Shown: positions 30,440 to 37,595 of the stretch, in pieces | How positions within the stretch are numbered: position 1 is the first letter of the stretch | Layout: each line of letters starts with the position of its first letter | Source of the DNA: a virus | Direction: 5' to 3' (one strand) | Virus record (IMG/VR): IMGVR_UViG_3300049432_000198 | Span: 1-39,607 of that record | Length of the DNA stretch: 39,607 bases | Notes under the pieces: model-generated | Seen by the model: the letters and a program-made list of their open reading frames with translations, nothing else | The model's database searches: none | Told to the model about the DNA's origin: nothing | Made by a program: the position numbers and the translations under genes

Positions 30440-30573
30440 ACGAGGTCATGGCCGACATAGCGGCCGTCTTCCACTGGGCCCCTTCCGAGATGGCCACAAT
30501 GTCGATCGGCGAGCTGATGGCCGCGCACGGCCGCGCCCTCGACCGATTCCGGGCGATGAACGGCAATGGATAA
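30119..30573 (+). CDS. E': E-E' fusion made by programmed -1 frameshift
   Basis: Reading from the E start through TTC (30398-30400), a -1 slip continues from base 30400 without a stop to TAA at 30571-30573, for about 151 residues. The downstream part contains MADIAAVFHWAPSEMATMSI and GELMAAHGRALDRFR, which is the P2 GpE' domain (PF06528 type). P2 makes its E+E' extended chaperone in the same way. E' also has an ATG of its own at 30448, but no Shine-Dalgarno that I can see. Confidence 0.8.
30394..30400 (+). other. Slippery heptamer for -1 frameshift
   Basis: The heptamer T TTT TTC sits in the correct phase for the E frame (codons GGT, TTT, TTC) and fits the X XXY YYZ rule. GGGTTTT just upstream also fits. 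The following GC-rich sequence could form a stimulating structure, but I did not fold it. Confidence 0.75.
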
Positions 30574-32827
30574 GTCCCTTCGCCTTCAAGTAATCTTCGG
30601 AGCGCTGGAGAAGGTCTCGGCGCCGGTCCAGCGCATGCGCGCGGGCACCAAAGGCCTGGCCAAGGACATGGCCGCCACGCGCAAGGAGATCACCGCTCTA
30701 CGGGCGGCGCAGAACCAGATTAGTCAGGTTGGGAAGCTCCGGAGCGGCTTGGGCGATACCCAATCCGATCTCGTCAAGCTGCGGCTGCGGATGCAACAGC
30801 TGCGGACTGAGATCGGCCGAACGGACAATCCGACCAAGGAACTGACCCAAGCCCTCTCGGCGGCCGAGCGTGAGGAGAAGAAGCTCATCGCGACGAGCGA
30901 GCGGCAATCGGCCGCCCTCGCCAAGCTGCAAAGGGAGCTGACCGAGGCGGGCGTCGATACCACCGACCTCAGCCGTCACCAGGCCGAGCTCGCCCGCCGC
31001 ATGGCCGCGGCGAACGGGCGCCTCGGCGAGCAACAGGACCGGCTCACGCGGGTCAACCGCGCGAAGGAGCGGGGAGAGAAGATCAAAAGCGTCGGCCGCG
31101 GCGTCATGACCGCCGGCGCGGTTTCAACCGCCGCGATCTCCGCGCCGCTTATCGCCTTTGGCGCCCGCGCCATGACGGCGGCCAAGGAAAGCCGCGAGGC
31201 TGATGCACAGGTCGAGAATTCGCTCGCCAACATGAAAAACAATTCCGGCCGCACGTTCGCGGCCCTGAAGGCGCAGTCCGAGCAGCTGCAGTCGACGTCG
31301 CTCTTTGACGACGACGACATCATGCGCGACGTCACCGCCAGCATCCTGATGTTTGGCAAAGTCTCCGGACCCATCTTCGACCGGGCCCAGCAGACGGCGG
31401 TTGACCTTGCCGCGAAGCTCAAGAAGGATCCGAAGGCCGCGGCTCTGATGCTGGGCAAAGCGCTGCAGGATCCGGTGAAGGGCCTGGGCGCGCTCGGCAA
31501 GGCGGGCGTCACGTTCGACGCCGCCGAGAAGAAGCGGCTGGCTACCCTGGTGAAGACGAACCAGCTCACCAAGGCGCAGGAGATAATCCTCGGGAGGCTC
31601 GCCAGCGTCCGCGGCGCGGCCGCGGCGGATCGGGCCGCTCACCCCGAGGCGGCCGCAGCACAGGATTTGCGGACGCTCGAGGAGAGCGTCGGAGCCAACC
31701 TCCAGACCAACATGAAGCCGGTCCTGGAGCAGGTCGGCAAGCTGCTCGCCGCCTTCAACAGCCTCTCGCCGCATACGCAAGGCCTCATCGTCAAGATCGC
31801 CATTCTCGCGGCTGTCTTCGGCCCGGTAGTCGTGGCGCTCGGCGGCCTCATCACCGTCATCGGGGTCCTGGTTCCTATTTTCAGCGCCCTTGCTGGCGCG
31901 GTCGGGCTGACCATGTTGCCCTTGCTGGCTGTCATCGCGGCCGTCGCCCTGCTCGCTTTCGCGGGCTATGAAATCTACCAGCACTGGGGCCCGATCAAAG
32001 CTTGGTTCATCGGCCTTTGGGAAAGCATCAAAGGTGCCTTCTCCGCCGTGGTCGGCTGGTTCGGCCAGATGTTCCAGCGACTCGGCGCGTTCTTCCGTGA
32101 CAACTTCCAGACGATCTTGATGGTGGTCGCGCCCTTCCTCGCGATTCCGCTGATGATCTACAGCAACTGGGGAGCGATCTCGGGCTGGTTCGCCGGCCTG
32201 TGGGGGAGGGTCAAGGGCATCTTCGCCGCGGCGCCGGGCGCGATCTGGCAGGCGTTCAAAAACGGCTTCCTCGCCGGCTTCGCCTGGCTCGTCGGCTTGA
32301 ACGTCCAATTTGCCCAGATCGGCGCGAATCTCATCAGCGGCCTGATCCGCGGCTTCCTCGGCGGCCTCGGCCGCCTGAAGGACACGATCGTCGGCGCCGC
32401 CGGCAAGGTCAAAGACTGGTTCGCCAAAAAGCTCGGCATCCACTCGCCCTCGCGCGTCTTCATGGGCTTCGGCGGCTTCCTGACGGAAGGCCTGGCCCTG
32501 GGCGTCGACCGCGGCGCCGCCGAGCCGATCGACCGAATCCGCCGCCTGGCGCGCAACATGGGCTCGGCAATGGCGCTCGGCGCCGCGGCGCCGGCGCTGG
32601 CCATGCCGACGGCCAGCTCGGCGACGATCGGCACCGTAGCGGCCGCGGCCGCGCGCGGGCCCGCCGTCGCGGCCGCCGGCGCCGGCGCCGGCAGCGTCTA
32701 CAATATCACGATCAACCAGCTCCCGGGGCAGGACCCGCAGGAACTGGCGCTGATGGTCCGCCGCGCGATCGAGGCGCACGAGCGCGAGAAGGCAGCGGCC
32801 GCGGCTTCCCGGTACGAGGACGACTGA
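30566..32827 (+). CDS. T: Tape measure protein (P2 gpT-like)
   Basis: A 753-aa protein that sets tail length. The N-terminal 180 residues are coiled-coil (RKEITALRAAQNQISQVGKL, LRLRMQQLRTEIGRTDNPTK). The PhageMin-tail-like core contains ADAQVENSLANMKNN and LFDDDDIMRDVTASILMFG. Two to three hydrophobic segments (about residues 405-470, IVKIAILAAVFGPVVVALGG, then VGLTMLPLLAVIAAVALLAF) may form membrane-active parts. The end contains AKKLGIHSPSRVFMGFGGFL, common to tape measures. The ATG overlaps the E' stop. Confidence 0.94.
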   Translation: MDKSLRLQVIFGALEKVSAPVQRMRAGTKGLAKDMAATRKEITALRAAQNQISQVGKLRSGLGDTQSDLVKLRLRMQQLRTEIGRTDNPTKELTQALSAAEREEKKLIATSERQSAALAKLQRELTEAGVDTTDLSRHQAELARRMAAANGRLGEQQDRLTRVNRAKERGEKIKSVGRGVMTAGAVSTAAISAPLIAFGARAMTAAKESREADAQVENSLANMKNNSGRTFAALKAQSEQLQSTSLFDDDDIMRDVTASILMFGKVSGPIFDRAQQTAVDLAAKLKKDPKAAALMLGKALQDPVKGLGALGKAGVTFDAAEKKRLATLVKTNQLTKAQEIILGRLASVRGAAAADRAAHPEAAAAQDLRTLEESVGANLQTNMKPVLEQVGKLLAAFNSLSPHTQGLIVKIAILAAVFGPVVVALGGLITVIGVLVPIFSALAGAVGLTMLPLLAVIAAVALLAFAGYEIYQHWGPIKAWFIGLWESIKGAFSAVVGWFGQMFQRLGAFFRDNFQTILMVVAPFLAIPLMIYSNWGAISGWFAGLWGRVKGIFAAAPGAIWQAFKNGFLAGFAWLVGLNVQFAQIGANLISGLIRGFLGGLGRLKDTIVGAAGKVKDWFAKKLGIHSPSRVFMGFGGFLTEGLALGVDRGAAEPIDRIRRLARNMGSAMALGAAAPALAMPTASSATIGTVAAAAARGPAVAAAGAGAGSVYNITINQLPGQDPQELALMVRRAIEAHEREKAAAAASRYEDD

Positions 32828-32829
32828 CG

Positions 32830-33204
32830 ATGTTGATGAGCCTCGGGATGTTCGGCTTCGAGATCGGGACGGTTCCCTTCCAGGAACTCGCCCGCGATAC
32901 GGAGTGGCGCTTCGCGTCGACGCCGCTGTTCCAAGGGCGGCCGGCGGCCCAGTTCCTTGGGCCGGGAGAGGACAAGCTCACCCTTAGCGGCTGCCTCCTC
33001 CCGGGCGTTGCCGGCACGTTCAGCGCAATGGCGACGCTGAAGCGCATGGGCGACCAAGGCGAGCATTGGCCGCTGGTTGACGGGACCGGCCGCGTCCACG
33101 GCACCTATCGCATTGAGCGCATCAGCGAACGCGAATCGAATTTCGTCGTCGGCGGCGTCCCGCGGAAAACGGATTTTACGATCGAGCTGAAGAGGGTCTC
33201 CTAG
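32830..33204 (+). CDS. U: Tail terminator/assembly protein (P2 gpU-like)
   Basis: A 124-aa protein with MLMSLGMFGFEIGTVPFQEL, then LGPGEDKLTLSGCLLPG, DQGEHWPLVDGTGRVHGTYR, and VPRKTDFTIELKRVS, matching the P2 gpU family. It is encoded between T and D as in P2. It starts two bases after the T stop. Confidence 0.93.
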   Translation: MLMSLGMFGFEIGTVPFQELARDTEWRFASTPLFQGRPAAQFLGPGEDKLTLSGCLLPGVAGTFSAMATLKRMGDQGEHWPLVDGTGRVHGTYRIERISERESNFVVGGVPRKTDFTIELKRVS

Positions 33205-34260
33205 GTGGCAGAAAGCAACCGAGCCGGCTTCAAGGTCCTTCTCGATCGGCGCGACCTCGGCGAGTCGACCGAGGACCTGACCGGCGCGATCGGGCCGCTC
33301 CTGGTCTCGCTGAAGCTGGCCGAAAAGCGCGGCGGCGAAGCTGACCAGGTCGACCTCGTCATCCGCGACGTCCCTGGCATGCCGCTGCCGAAGAAAGGCG
33401 CGATCGTCCGCGTCATGCTCGGTTGGGTCGCTGGGCCCGACGTCGCCGCCGGCCTGGTCGACAAGGGCACGTTCAAGATTGACGACGTCGGCTTCGGCGG
33501 GCCGCCCGATCAAATTACGCTGCGCGGCCGGTCCGCGGACCTCACCTCGAGCTATCGAGTTCGCCGTGAGCGAAGCCACAACAACACGACCCTCGGCGCC
33601 CTGGCTGAGAAGGTCGCCGGCGAGCATGGGTTGCAGGCGAACGTCGCGCCCGAGCTCGCCGGAGTCCCGCTCGCCGTGGTCTCCCAGGAGCAGGAAAGCG
33701 ATATGGCGATGATCCGCCGCCTCGGGCGCCGCCACGACGCCGTGGCGACGGTAAAGAACGGAACGCTGATCCTGTCCCCCATTGGCCGAGCGGCGACGCC
33801 GTCAGGGCGCCCGATCCCTGCCCTGACGATCGAGCGTGGCCAGGGCGACACCTTCAAATTCCAAACGCAAGAGCGCGAGCAGCACGACGGCGTCGAGGCT
33901 CGCTGGCATGACAAGGACAAGGGCAAGCGGAAGACGGTCAAGGTCGACGGCGCCGGCGCGGCCGCCGGGACGTTGAGCCGGCAGCACCGAGGCCGGAAAG
34001 TGAAGCGTCTCGGCCGCGTCTACCACAGTGAGGCGTCGGCGAAGCAAGCGGCCGAGGCGGAGAAGGGCCGGATGAAACGCGCCGGCGCGACCTTCGACTG
34101 GGATATGCCGCTCGGCCGGCCGGACGTTTCGCCGGAGCGGCCGGTGCGGGTCCGCGGCTTCCGGCCCGAGGTCGACGGCCTCGCGTGGATCGTCGCGGAG
34201 GTTACGCACTCCCTCGACGCCGGCGGCCTCTCGACGCAGCTGAAGCTGGAAACCGCTTAG
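33205..34260 (+). CDS. D: Late control/baseplate hub protein (P2 gpD-like)
   Basis: A 351-aa hub protein to which the spike attaches. It begins with GTG directly after the U stop. Typical features include DRRDLGESTEDLTGAIGPLL, KRGGEADQVDLVIRDVPG, and a DNA-protein style middle LAEKVAGEHGLQANVAPELA. The conserved SEASAKQAAEAEKGRMKRAG is the usual helical segment before GATFDWDMPLGRPDVSPERP. It ends convergently with the repressor gene, overlapping its stop by four bases. In P2 ogr follows D; here it is separated by the repressor block. Confidence 0.94.
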   Translation: MAESNRAGFKVLLDRRDLGESTEDLTGAIGPLLVSLKLAEKRGGEADQVDLVIRDVPGMPLPKKGAIVRVMLGWVAGPDVAAGLVDKGTFKIDDVGFGGPPDQITLRGRSADLTSSYRVRRERSHNNTTLGALAEKVAGEHGLQANVAPELAGVPLAVVSQEQESDMAMIRRLGRRHDAVATVKNGTLILSPIGRAATPSGRPIPALTIERGQGDTFKFQTQEREQHDGVEARWHDKDKGKRKTVKVDGAGAAAGTLSRQHRGRKVKRLGRVYHSEASAKQAAEAEKGRMKRAGATFDWDMPLGRPDVSPERPVRVRGFRPEVDGLAWIVAEVTHSLDAGGLSTQLKLETA

Positions 34261-34613
34261 GCCTCATCGCCGGGCCCGACGATGTCGACATATTTTGAGA
34301 GCATCGCCTCGGCGAAGATCAGCAGCACCTCCTGATGTGCCGCGGGGAGCCGAAGATAGATGCCTGCGATCCGGGAGGCGCCCTGGCCCAGGCCTTCGGC
34401 CGCCTGGCGCTCGCCCGTTAGAATGTAGAGGACGTCGACACCCGCCGCGGCCAACAGGGCGAGATACGCCGAATCAGGCGTCGTCTTGCCCGATTCGTAG
34501 CGGCTCTGCGTGTCTAGACTGACCTCGCCCAGCCTGCCGAAGGCCGTTTGGTTGAGCCCGAGGCGCCTGCGCTCCTCTCTGAGACGTGCGACAATTTCGG
34601 CGGTGTTGCCCAA
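34257..34613 (-). CDS. XRE-family repressor (C/cI-type)
   Basis: A 118-aa protein with an N-terminal HTH (AEIVARLREERRRLGLNQTA, FGRLGEVSLDTQSRYESGKT, TPDSAYLALLAAAGVDVLYI). The C-terminal half (LPAAHQEVLLIFAEAML) is short, with no LexA-like peptidase signature, as in P2 C. It is transcribed leftward from a TTG start, opposite to the regulator operon starting at 34679. This is the layout expected of the lysogeny repressor with a divergent early promoter. Confidence 0.82.
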   Translation of the reverse strand: MGNTAEIVARLREERRRLGLNQTAFGRLGEVSLDTQSRYESGKTTPDSAYLALLAAAGVDVLYILTGERQAAEGLGQGASRIAGIYLRLPAAHQEVLLIFAEAMLSKYVDIVGPGDEA

Positions 34614-34678
34614 AACCTATTGACCTTTCGGCATTACTGCGGAATCTGTGGCGCGACGCTACAAACGGGTTTCTAGAT
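34614..34678. promoter_or_regulatory. Divergent control region between repressor and early genes
   Basis: These 65 bp separate the leftward repressor from the rightward regulators. A TTGACC box at 34620-34625 could be a -35 for the rightward promoter, but the -10 candidate about 17 bp on (AATCTG) is weak. The sequence CGCTACAAAC near 34649 resembles half of a late dyad. Operator sites for the repressor probably overlap, but no perfect repeat is obvious. Confidence 0.45.
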
Positions 34679-35014
34679 ATGCGCGCCGATTCTGTCGCCC
34701 CAATTTCGAAGGACGCGATCCTCGCTGCCCGGGCGAAACTGGTTCGTAGTGGGACCGACGCTCAGCATTGGGCGCTCGACAACGGCTATTCGCCGAACCT
34801 GGTCCGCGCGGTGCTTAGCGGCCAGCGCCGATGCCTTCGCGGCAAGTCCCGCGAGATCGCCCAGAAGCTGGCCCTCTTTTCTCCTCCTCCCTCGTCGTCC
34901 GACGCGGGCAAGGATACCTCCTCTCCCGCCGGGCACACCTTAGCGGGAGCCGGTGCGATTGACGATTTCGATCGCACCGGAATTTTGCAACTCGTTGGCG
35001 AGCCGGCCCGGTGA
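34679..35014 (+). CDS. BcepMu gp16-like HTH DNA-binding protein
   Basis: A 111-aa protein. Residues about 25-62 (DAQHWALDNGYSPNLVRAVL, then SGQRRCLRGKSREIAQKLAL) match the short HTH of phage-associated BcepMu gp16-type proteins, found near the repressor of Mu-like and P2-like phages. A role as Cro/Ner or Cox-like antagonist of the repressor is inferred from position. Start at ATG 34679 rather than upstream 34586, which would overlap the repressor gene. The C-terminal 45 residues are low complexity. Confidence 0.65.
   Translation: MRADSVAPISKDAILAARAKLVRSGTDAQHWALDNGYSPNLVRAVLSGQRRCLRGKSREIAQKLALFSPPPSSSDAGKDTSSPAGHTLAGAGAIDDFDRTGILQLVGEPAR
34950..34980 (+). terminator. Perfect inverted repeat inside the gp16-like gene
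   Basis: Arms CCGGTGCGAT and ATCGCACCGG (10 bp each, no mismatch) around an 11-base loop, followed by AATTTTGC. It has the form of an intrinsic terminator but lies within the coding region near its 3' end. It may also be an operator. See the separate finding. Confidence 0.5.
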
Positions 35015-35040
35015 AGACCGCGGCCTCCTCGTCCCGATAT

Positions 35041-35113
35041 GCCGGCGGGCCCCCCCGCCGGCGGGCGGCCCGCCTTGAATGTGATGACCACGGTGCACCG
35101 GGGCGGGCCGCCC
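35041..35113 (+). terminator. GC-rich hairpins between gp16-like and CII-like genes
   Basis: Two nested structures are visible in this leader. GCCGGCGG/CCGCCGGC (35041-35062, loop GCCCCC) is adjacent to a 12-bp inverted repeat GGGCGGCCCGCC/GGCGGGCCGCCC (35063-35074 and 35102-35113, 27-base loop). The rest of the leader to 35225 has an AT-rich part (ATAAACATAGATTTAACGAC) that may hold a promoter for the CII-like gene. A GGGAGAG Shine-Dalgarno lies at about 35213-35219. Confidence 0.5.
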
Positions 35114-35225
35114 ATGCAATTTCCGTGAATTCCCCGCCCATAAACATAGATTTAACGACAATTCCCGCGAGCGCCCTACAAGGCCGACTCTCCCGTGGTT
35201 GCCTTCTGGCAGGGAGAGTAAGCGT

Positions 35226-35723
35226 ATGACCAAGCAGCGGGCGCCGCTGACCTTCGAGCGCGCCTTAACCCGAATCGCTGACGTCCTCGACTGGCCGAAG
35301 ATCGCCGAGATCGCCGGCAAGGACGTCCGCACCGTCCGAAACTGGAGCGACCCTGACACCAGCGCCGGCGTGACCCTCGACGTGGCCCTTCGCCTCGACG
35401 TCGCCTACCGCGCGGCCGGCGGCGAAGGCGCTCCGCTTTTCCAATGCTACGGCCTCCGTCTTGAGGCGGACACCGCGACGGCCTGCGCCGATCAGCGGGA
35501 CTTGGCGGATACAGCAGCTATCGCGGCGAAGGAGGCGGGCGAGGCAATCTCCGCGACCATCGTCGCAGCGCAGCCGGGCGCGACCCGGGAGCAACGGGCC
35601 AGGGCCCAGCTTGAGATCGAGGAATCGGTCACTGCCTTACAGAACACGCTCGCCAAGCTCCGGACCCAGGACGGGTGCCGCGACGTGCAATCCCCGGGGG
35701 GGGAGACCGACCAAAATGCGTAA
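35226..35723 (+). CDS. CII/CP76-like phage regulatory protein
   Basis: A 165-aa protein whose N-terminal 60 residues (LTFERALTRIADVLDWPKIA, EIAGKDVRTVRNWSDPDTSA) are the HTH form typical of phage CII-like regulators. A helical region follows (TAAIAAKEAGEAISATIVAA, QARAQLEIEESVTALQN-like), probably an oligomerisation coil. Start at ATG 35226 follows a GGGAGAG sequence. The last eight bases overlap the start of the Ogr-like gene. A role in the lysis-lysogeny switch is inferred from position. Confidence 0.7.
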   Translation: MTKQRAPLTFERALTRIADVLDWPKIAEIAGKDVRTVRNWSDPDTSAGVTLDVALRLDVAYRAAGGEGAPLFQCYGLRLEADTATACADQRDLADTAAIAAKEAGEAISATIVAAQPGATREQRARAQLEIEESVTALQNTLAKLRTQDGCRDVQSPGGETDQNA

Positions 35724-36054
35724 ATCTGTCCAGCGTTCAAACTGCCTCCATTGCCAAGAGCCGCTGCTCGTTCGCAGTAGCCGGGAGGAAATTCCTACGC
35801 TTCGGCGCCTCATTCTCGATTGCACGAACGTCAAATGCCTGGCCCGCTTCGGCGGCGAGCTGACGATCACGCACGGGATCAGCGCCAGCCTGAATCCGAA
35901 CCCAACCGTCGACCTTCGCATGTCGCCGCCCCGGCGGCCCGTCGCGGACAACGACAATCTCGGCCGGCAGATCCTGGTCAGCGCCTCGGAGGTGGCGCCG
36001 CCCGCTGCAAACGACGACGGCTCCCACAGCGAAGCCGTCGCCACGGGCACTTAG
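35716..36054 (+). CDS. ogr: Ogr/Delta-like zinc-finger late transcription activator
   Basis: A 112-aa protein with Cys10-x2-Cys13 (NCLHCQEP) and Cys36-x4-Cys41 (DCTNVKCLARF), separated by 22 residues. The C-x2-C-x22-C-x4-C arrangement is the same as P2 Ogr. CTNVKC corresponds to CQNVNC of Ogr, and SASLNPNPTVDLRMSPP fits the segment after the finger. In P2 and P4, Ogr/Delta proteins bind dyads near -55 and activate late promoters by contacting RNA polymerase. This is the natural candidate to act at the five dyads in the window. The C-terminal 45 residues are Ala/Asp-rich and unlike Ogr. It overlaps the CII-like gene by eight bases. Confidence 0.85.
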   Translation: MRKSVQRSNCLHCQEPLLVRSSREEIPTLRRLILDCTNVKCLARFGGELTITHGISASLNPNPTVDLRMSPPRRPVADNDNLGRQILVSASEVAPPAANDDGSHSEAVATGT

Positions 36055-36061
36055 CCCCGCG

Positions 36062-36081
36062 CCCGGCTCGCTGAAGCCGGG
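36062..36081 (+). terminator. Hairpin after the Ogr-like gene
   Basis: Stem CCCGGCT/AGCCGGG with loop CGCTGA, starting seven bases after the stop. No T-run. The following 36082-36177 is AT-richer and may hold a promoter for the HTH genes. Confidence 0.5.
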
Positions 36082-36177
36082 GGCATAAGCCTAATCCATA
36101 TCAATACCGAACCGCTCAGCCACTCGCCGCTCCCACCGGCGAGATGGCCTTTCTGTTGCCTGAAACGGAGGGACCGA

Positions 36178-36651
36178 ATGACCGACAACCCCACAGCCGC
36201 GGGCGCCATGCCCCCCGGCACCTACATCCGAAAGAGGCGCGAGGCGGCCGGCCTGACGCTGAAACAAGTCGTTAGCTGGATGGCCGATGATGGAAGCGGC
36301 ATCACGCGGGGCGAACTCCTCGGCCAATTGCGGACCTTGGAAAGCAACGAGGGTCCGGCGACGGCGTTCTCCGTCGAGCCTTTGAAGGGCGCCTTCCCGT
36401 TCGATCCGAACGTCTATCTGGCCCTCGTCTTTTTCGCCGGCGGCGCCAAGGTCGTGCTTCCGCCGATCTGCCGCGTCTGCGCCTGCAGTGAGTTCGACGC
36501 CTGCCTCGACGGCAGCCGCGAGCCTTGCGGTTGGGCGAAGGTGCCGGCCGACGACGCGCCGCTTTGCACTATGTGCCTGCCGGACCCGGGCGAGAGCAGC
36601 GCGCTCCTTCCGCCGGCGAACGATCGGGGGGAGGTTCGCGATGCGGCATGA
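36178..36651 (+). CDS. XRE-type HTH protein with C-terminal Cys-rich motif
   Basis: A 157-aa protein with an N-terminal HTH (TYIRKRREAAGLTLKQVVSW) and a C-terminal Cys cluster: ICRVCACSEFDACLDGSREP, CGWAK and LCTMC (Cys98, 101, 103, 109, 117, 130, 133). The C-terminal CRVCxCxxxxAC...CxW...LCxxC pattern is seen in phage and plasmid proteins, often near ParB-like genes, and probably binds zinc. A ParB-like gene lies four genes downstream. Its exact role is unknown. Confidence 0.7.
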   Translation: MTDNPTAAGAMPPGTYIRKRREAAGLTLKQVVSWMADDGSGITRGELLGQLRTLESNEGPATAFSVEPLKGAFPFDPNVYLALVFFAGGAKVVLPPICRVCACSEFDACLDGSREPCGWAKVPADDAPLCTMCLPDPGESSALLPPANDRGEVRDAA

Positions 36652-36859
36652 CCTCAACCTCGCCCGCGCCGTCGATTCGCGGCCGCCGGCCGCGTCGGCT
36701 TATATCGGCCTTGCCTGGGCCACCGTCCGCGGCCGACACGGTTACTGGAAAGGCTTCGGCGTCCGCGTGGCCCTGCTTGCCTTCTGGCTGGTACCGGGCC
36801 GCTTCCTCGTCGTCATGGTGTGGCCCGCCGCCGCGCCGTTCCTGGGGTTCCACCCATGA
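36641..36859 (+). CDS. Small membrane-associated protein
   Basis: A 72-aa protein overlapping the previous stop by 11 bases, with a GGGGGGAGG sequence just upstream. The C-terminal half is hydrophobic (VALLAFWLVPGRFLVVMVWP, AAAPFLGF), probably one membrane segment. Function unknown. Confidence 0.55.
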   Translation: MRHDLNLARAVDSRPPAASAYIGLAWATVRGRHGYWKGFGVRVALLAFWLVPGRFLVVMVWPAAAPFLGFHP

Positions 36860-37191
36860 CGGCCGCCCTCGATCCCGCCGCGCTTGCCCGGGCCGAGGCG
36901 ATAGTCGCGGCCGAGCCGGAACTTTCGCCCGCCGATTACGAGGCCGCCCGCAACGCAGGGCCCGCCTTGCTGATCGCCCTACGCCTCGCCCTTCCCGCCA
37001 TGCAGGTGCAGCTCGCGGCCCTTCTCGAAATCGGCTGCGACCAACGGGGGGGCGAGCCAATCCGGTCGACTTTGGAGCGCGCCCTCGCGCCTGAGGTCGC
37101 CCAGTTGGAGACGGCAGTCACGGCCGCCGAGGCCGCCCTCGCGGAAGCGAGCGGCACGGGCCGGGAAGGAGGGCGGCGCGATGATGCGTAA
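36856..37191 (+). CDS. Alpha-helical phage protein, unknown function
   Basis: A 111-aa Ala/Glu-rich protein with a likely coiled coil at the C-terminus (LERALAPEVAQLETAVTAAE, AALAEASG). Start ATG overlaps the preceding stop. It overlaps the next start by 11 bases. No family recognised. Confidence 0.55.
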   Translation: MTAALDPAALARAEAIVAAEPELSPADYEAARNAGPALLIALRLALPAMQVQLAALLEIGCDQRGGEPIRSTLERALAPEVAQLETAVTAAEAALAEASGTGREGGRRDDA

Positions 37192-37432
37192 CCTTTCGGC
37201 CTCGGCCGTCGAGGCCGCCACGATCGGCCTCGGACTTCGTCTCCGGGTTGCTCGCGAAGCAAAGGGCCTGAGCCAGCAGGCTTTGGGCAGAAGCCTTGGC
37301 GGGCCTCAATCCCTGGTCTCGATGTACGAGCTCGGCCAGCGAAAGCTGATCGTGCCGGAGTTCATCGCCGTCGCGCGCGCTCTCGACCTTGAGCCAGCAA
37401 CGCTGCTGGCCGCGGTGGAGGCCGACGGTTGA
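37181..37432 (+). CDS. Small XRE-family HTH regulator
   Basis: An 83-aa protein, essentially one HTH: LGLRLRVAREAKGLSQQALG, RSLGGPQSLVSMYELGQRKL, VPEFIAVARALDLEPATLLA. A single-domain Cro-like regulator. It is the last gene before a strong hairpin, so it ends a small operon beginning at 36178. Confidence 0.8.
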   Translation: MMRNLSASAVEAATIGLGLRLRVAREAKGLSQQALGRSLGGPQSLVSMYELGQRKLIVPEFIAVARALDLEPATLLAAVEADG

Positions 37433-37456
37433 TCGCCAGCGCTACCACTAATGAGA

Positions 37457-37486
37457 AGGGGCGGCGGACCTTCGCCCGCCGCCCCT
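37457..37486 (+). terminator. Strong hairpin after the small HTH gene
   Basis: An 11-bp stem AGGGGCGGCGG/CCGCCGCCCCT with an eight-base loop, 25 bp after the HTH stop. No long T-run follows (CCCTATTCC). It separates the regulator operon from the ParB-like gene. Confidence 0.65.
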
Positions 37487-37595
37487 CCCTATTCCGACGC
37501 ACCGGGGTCCTGAACCCGGTGTGGAGCAGTTGCCCTGCCGCCGATCGGAAACGTCTCTCGCGGCGTCCCACAACAACCGCAGACGAGGTCCCAAT

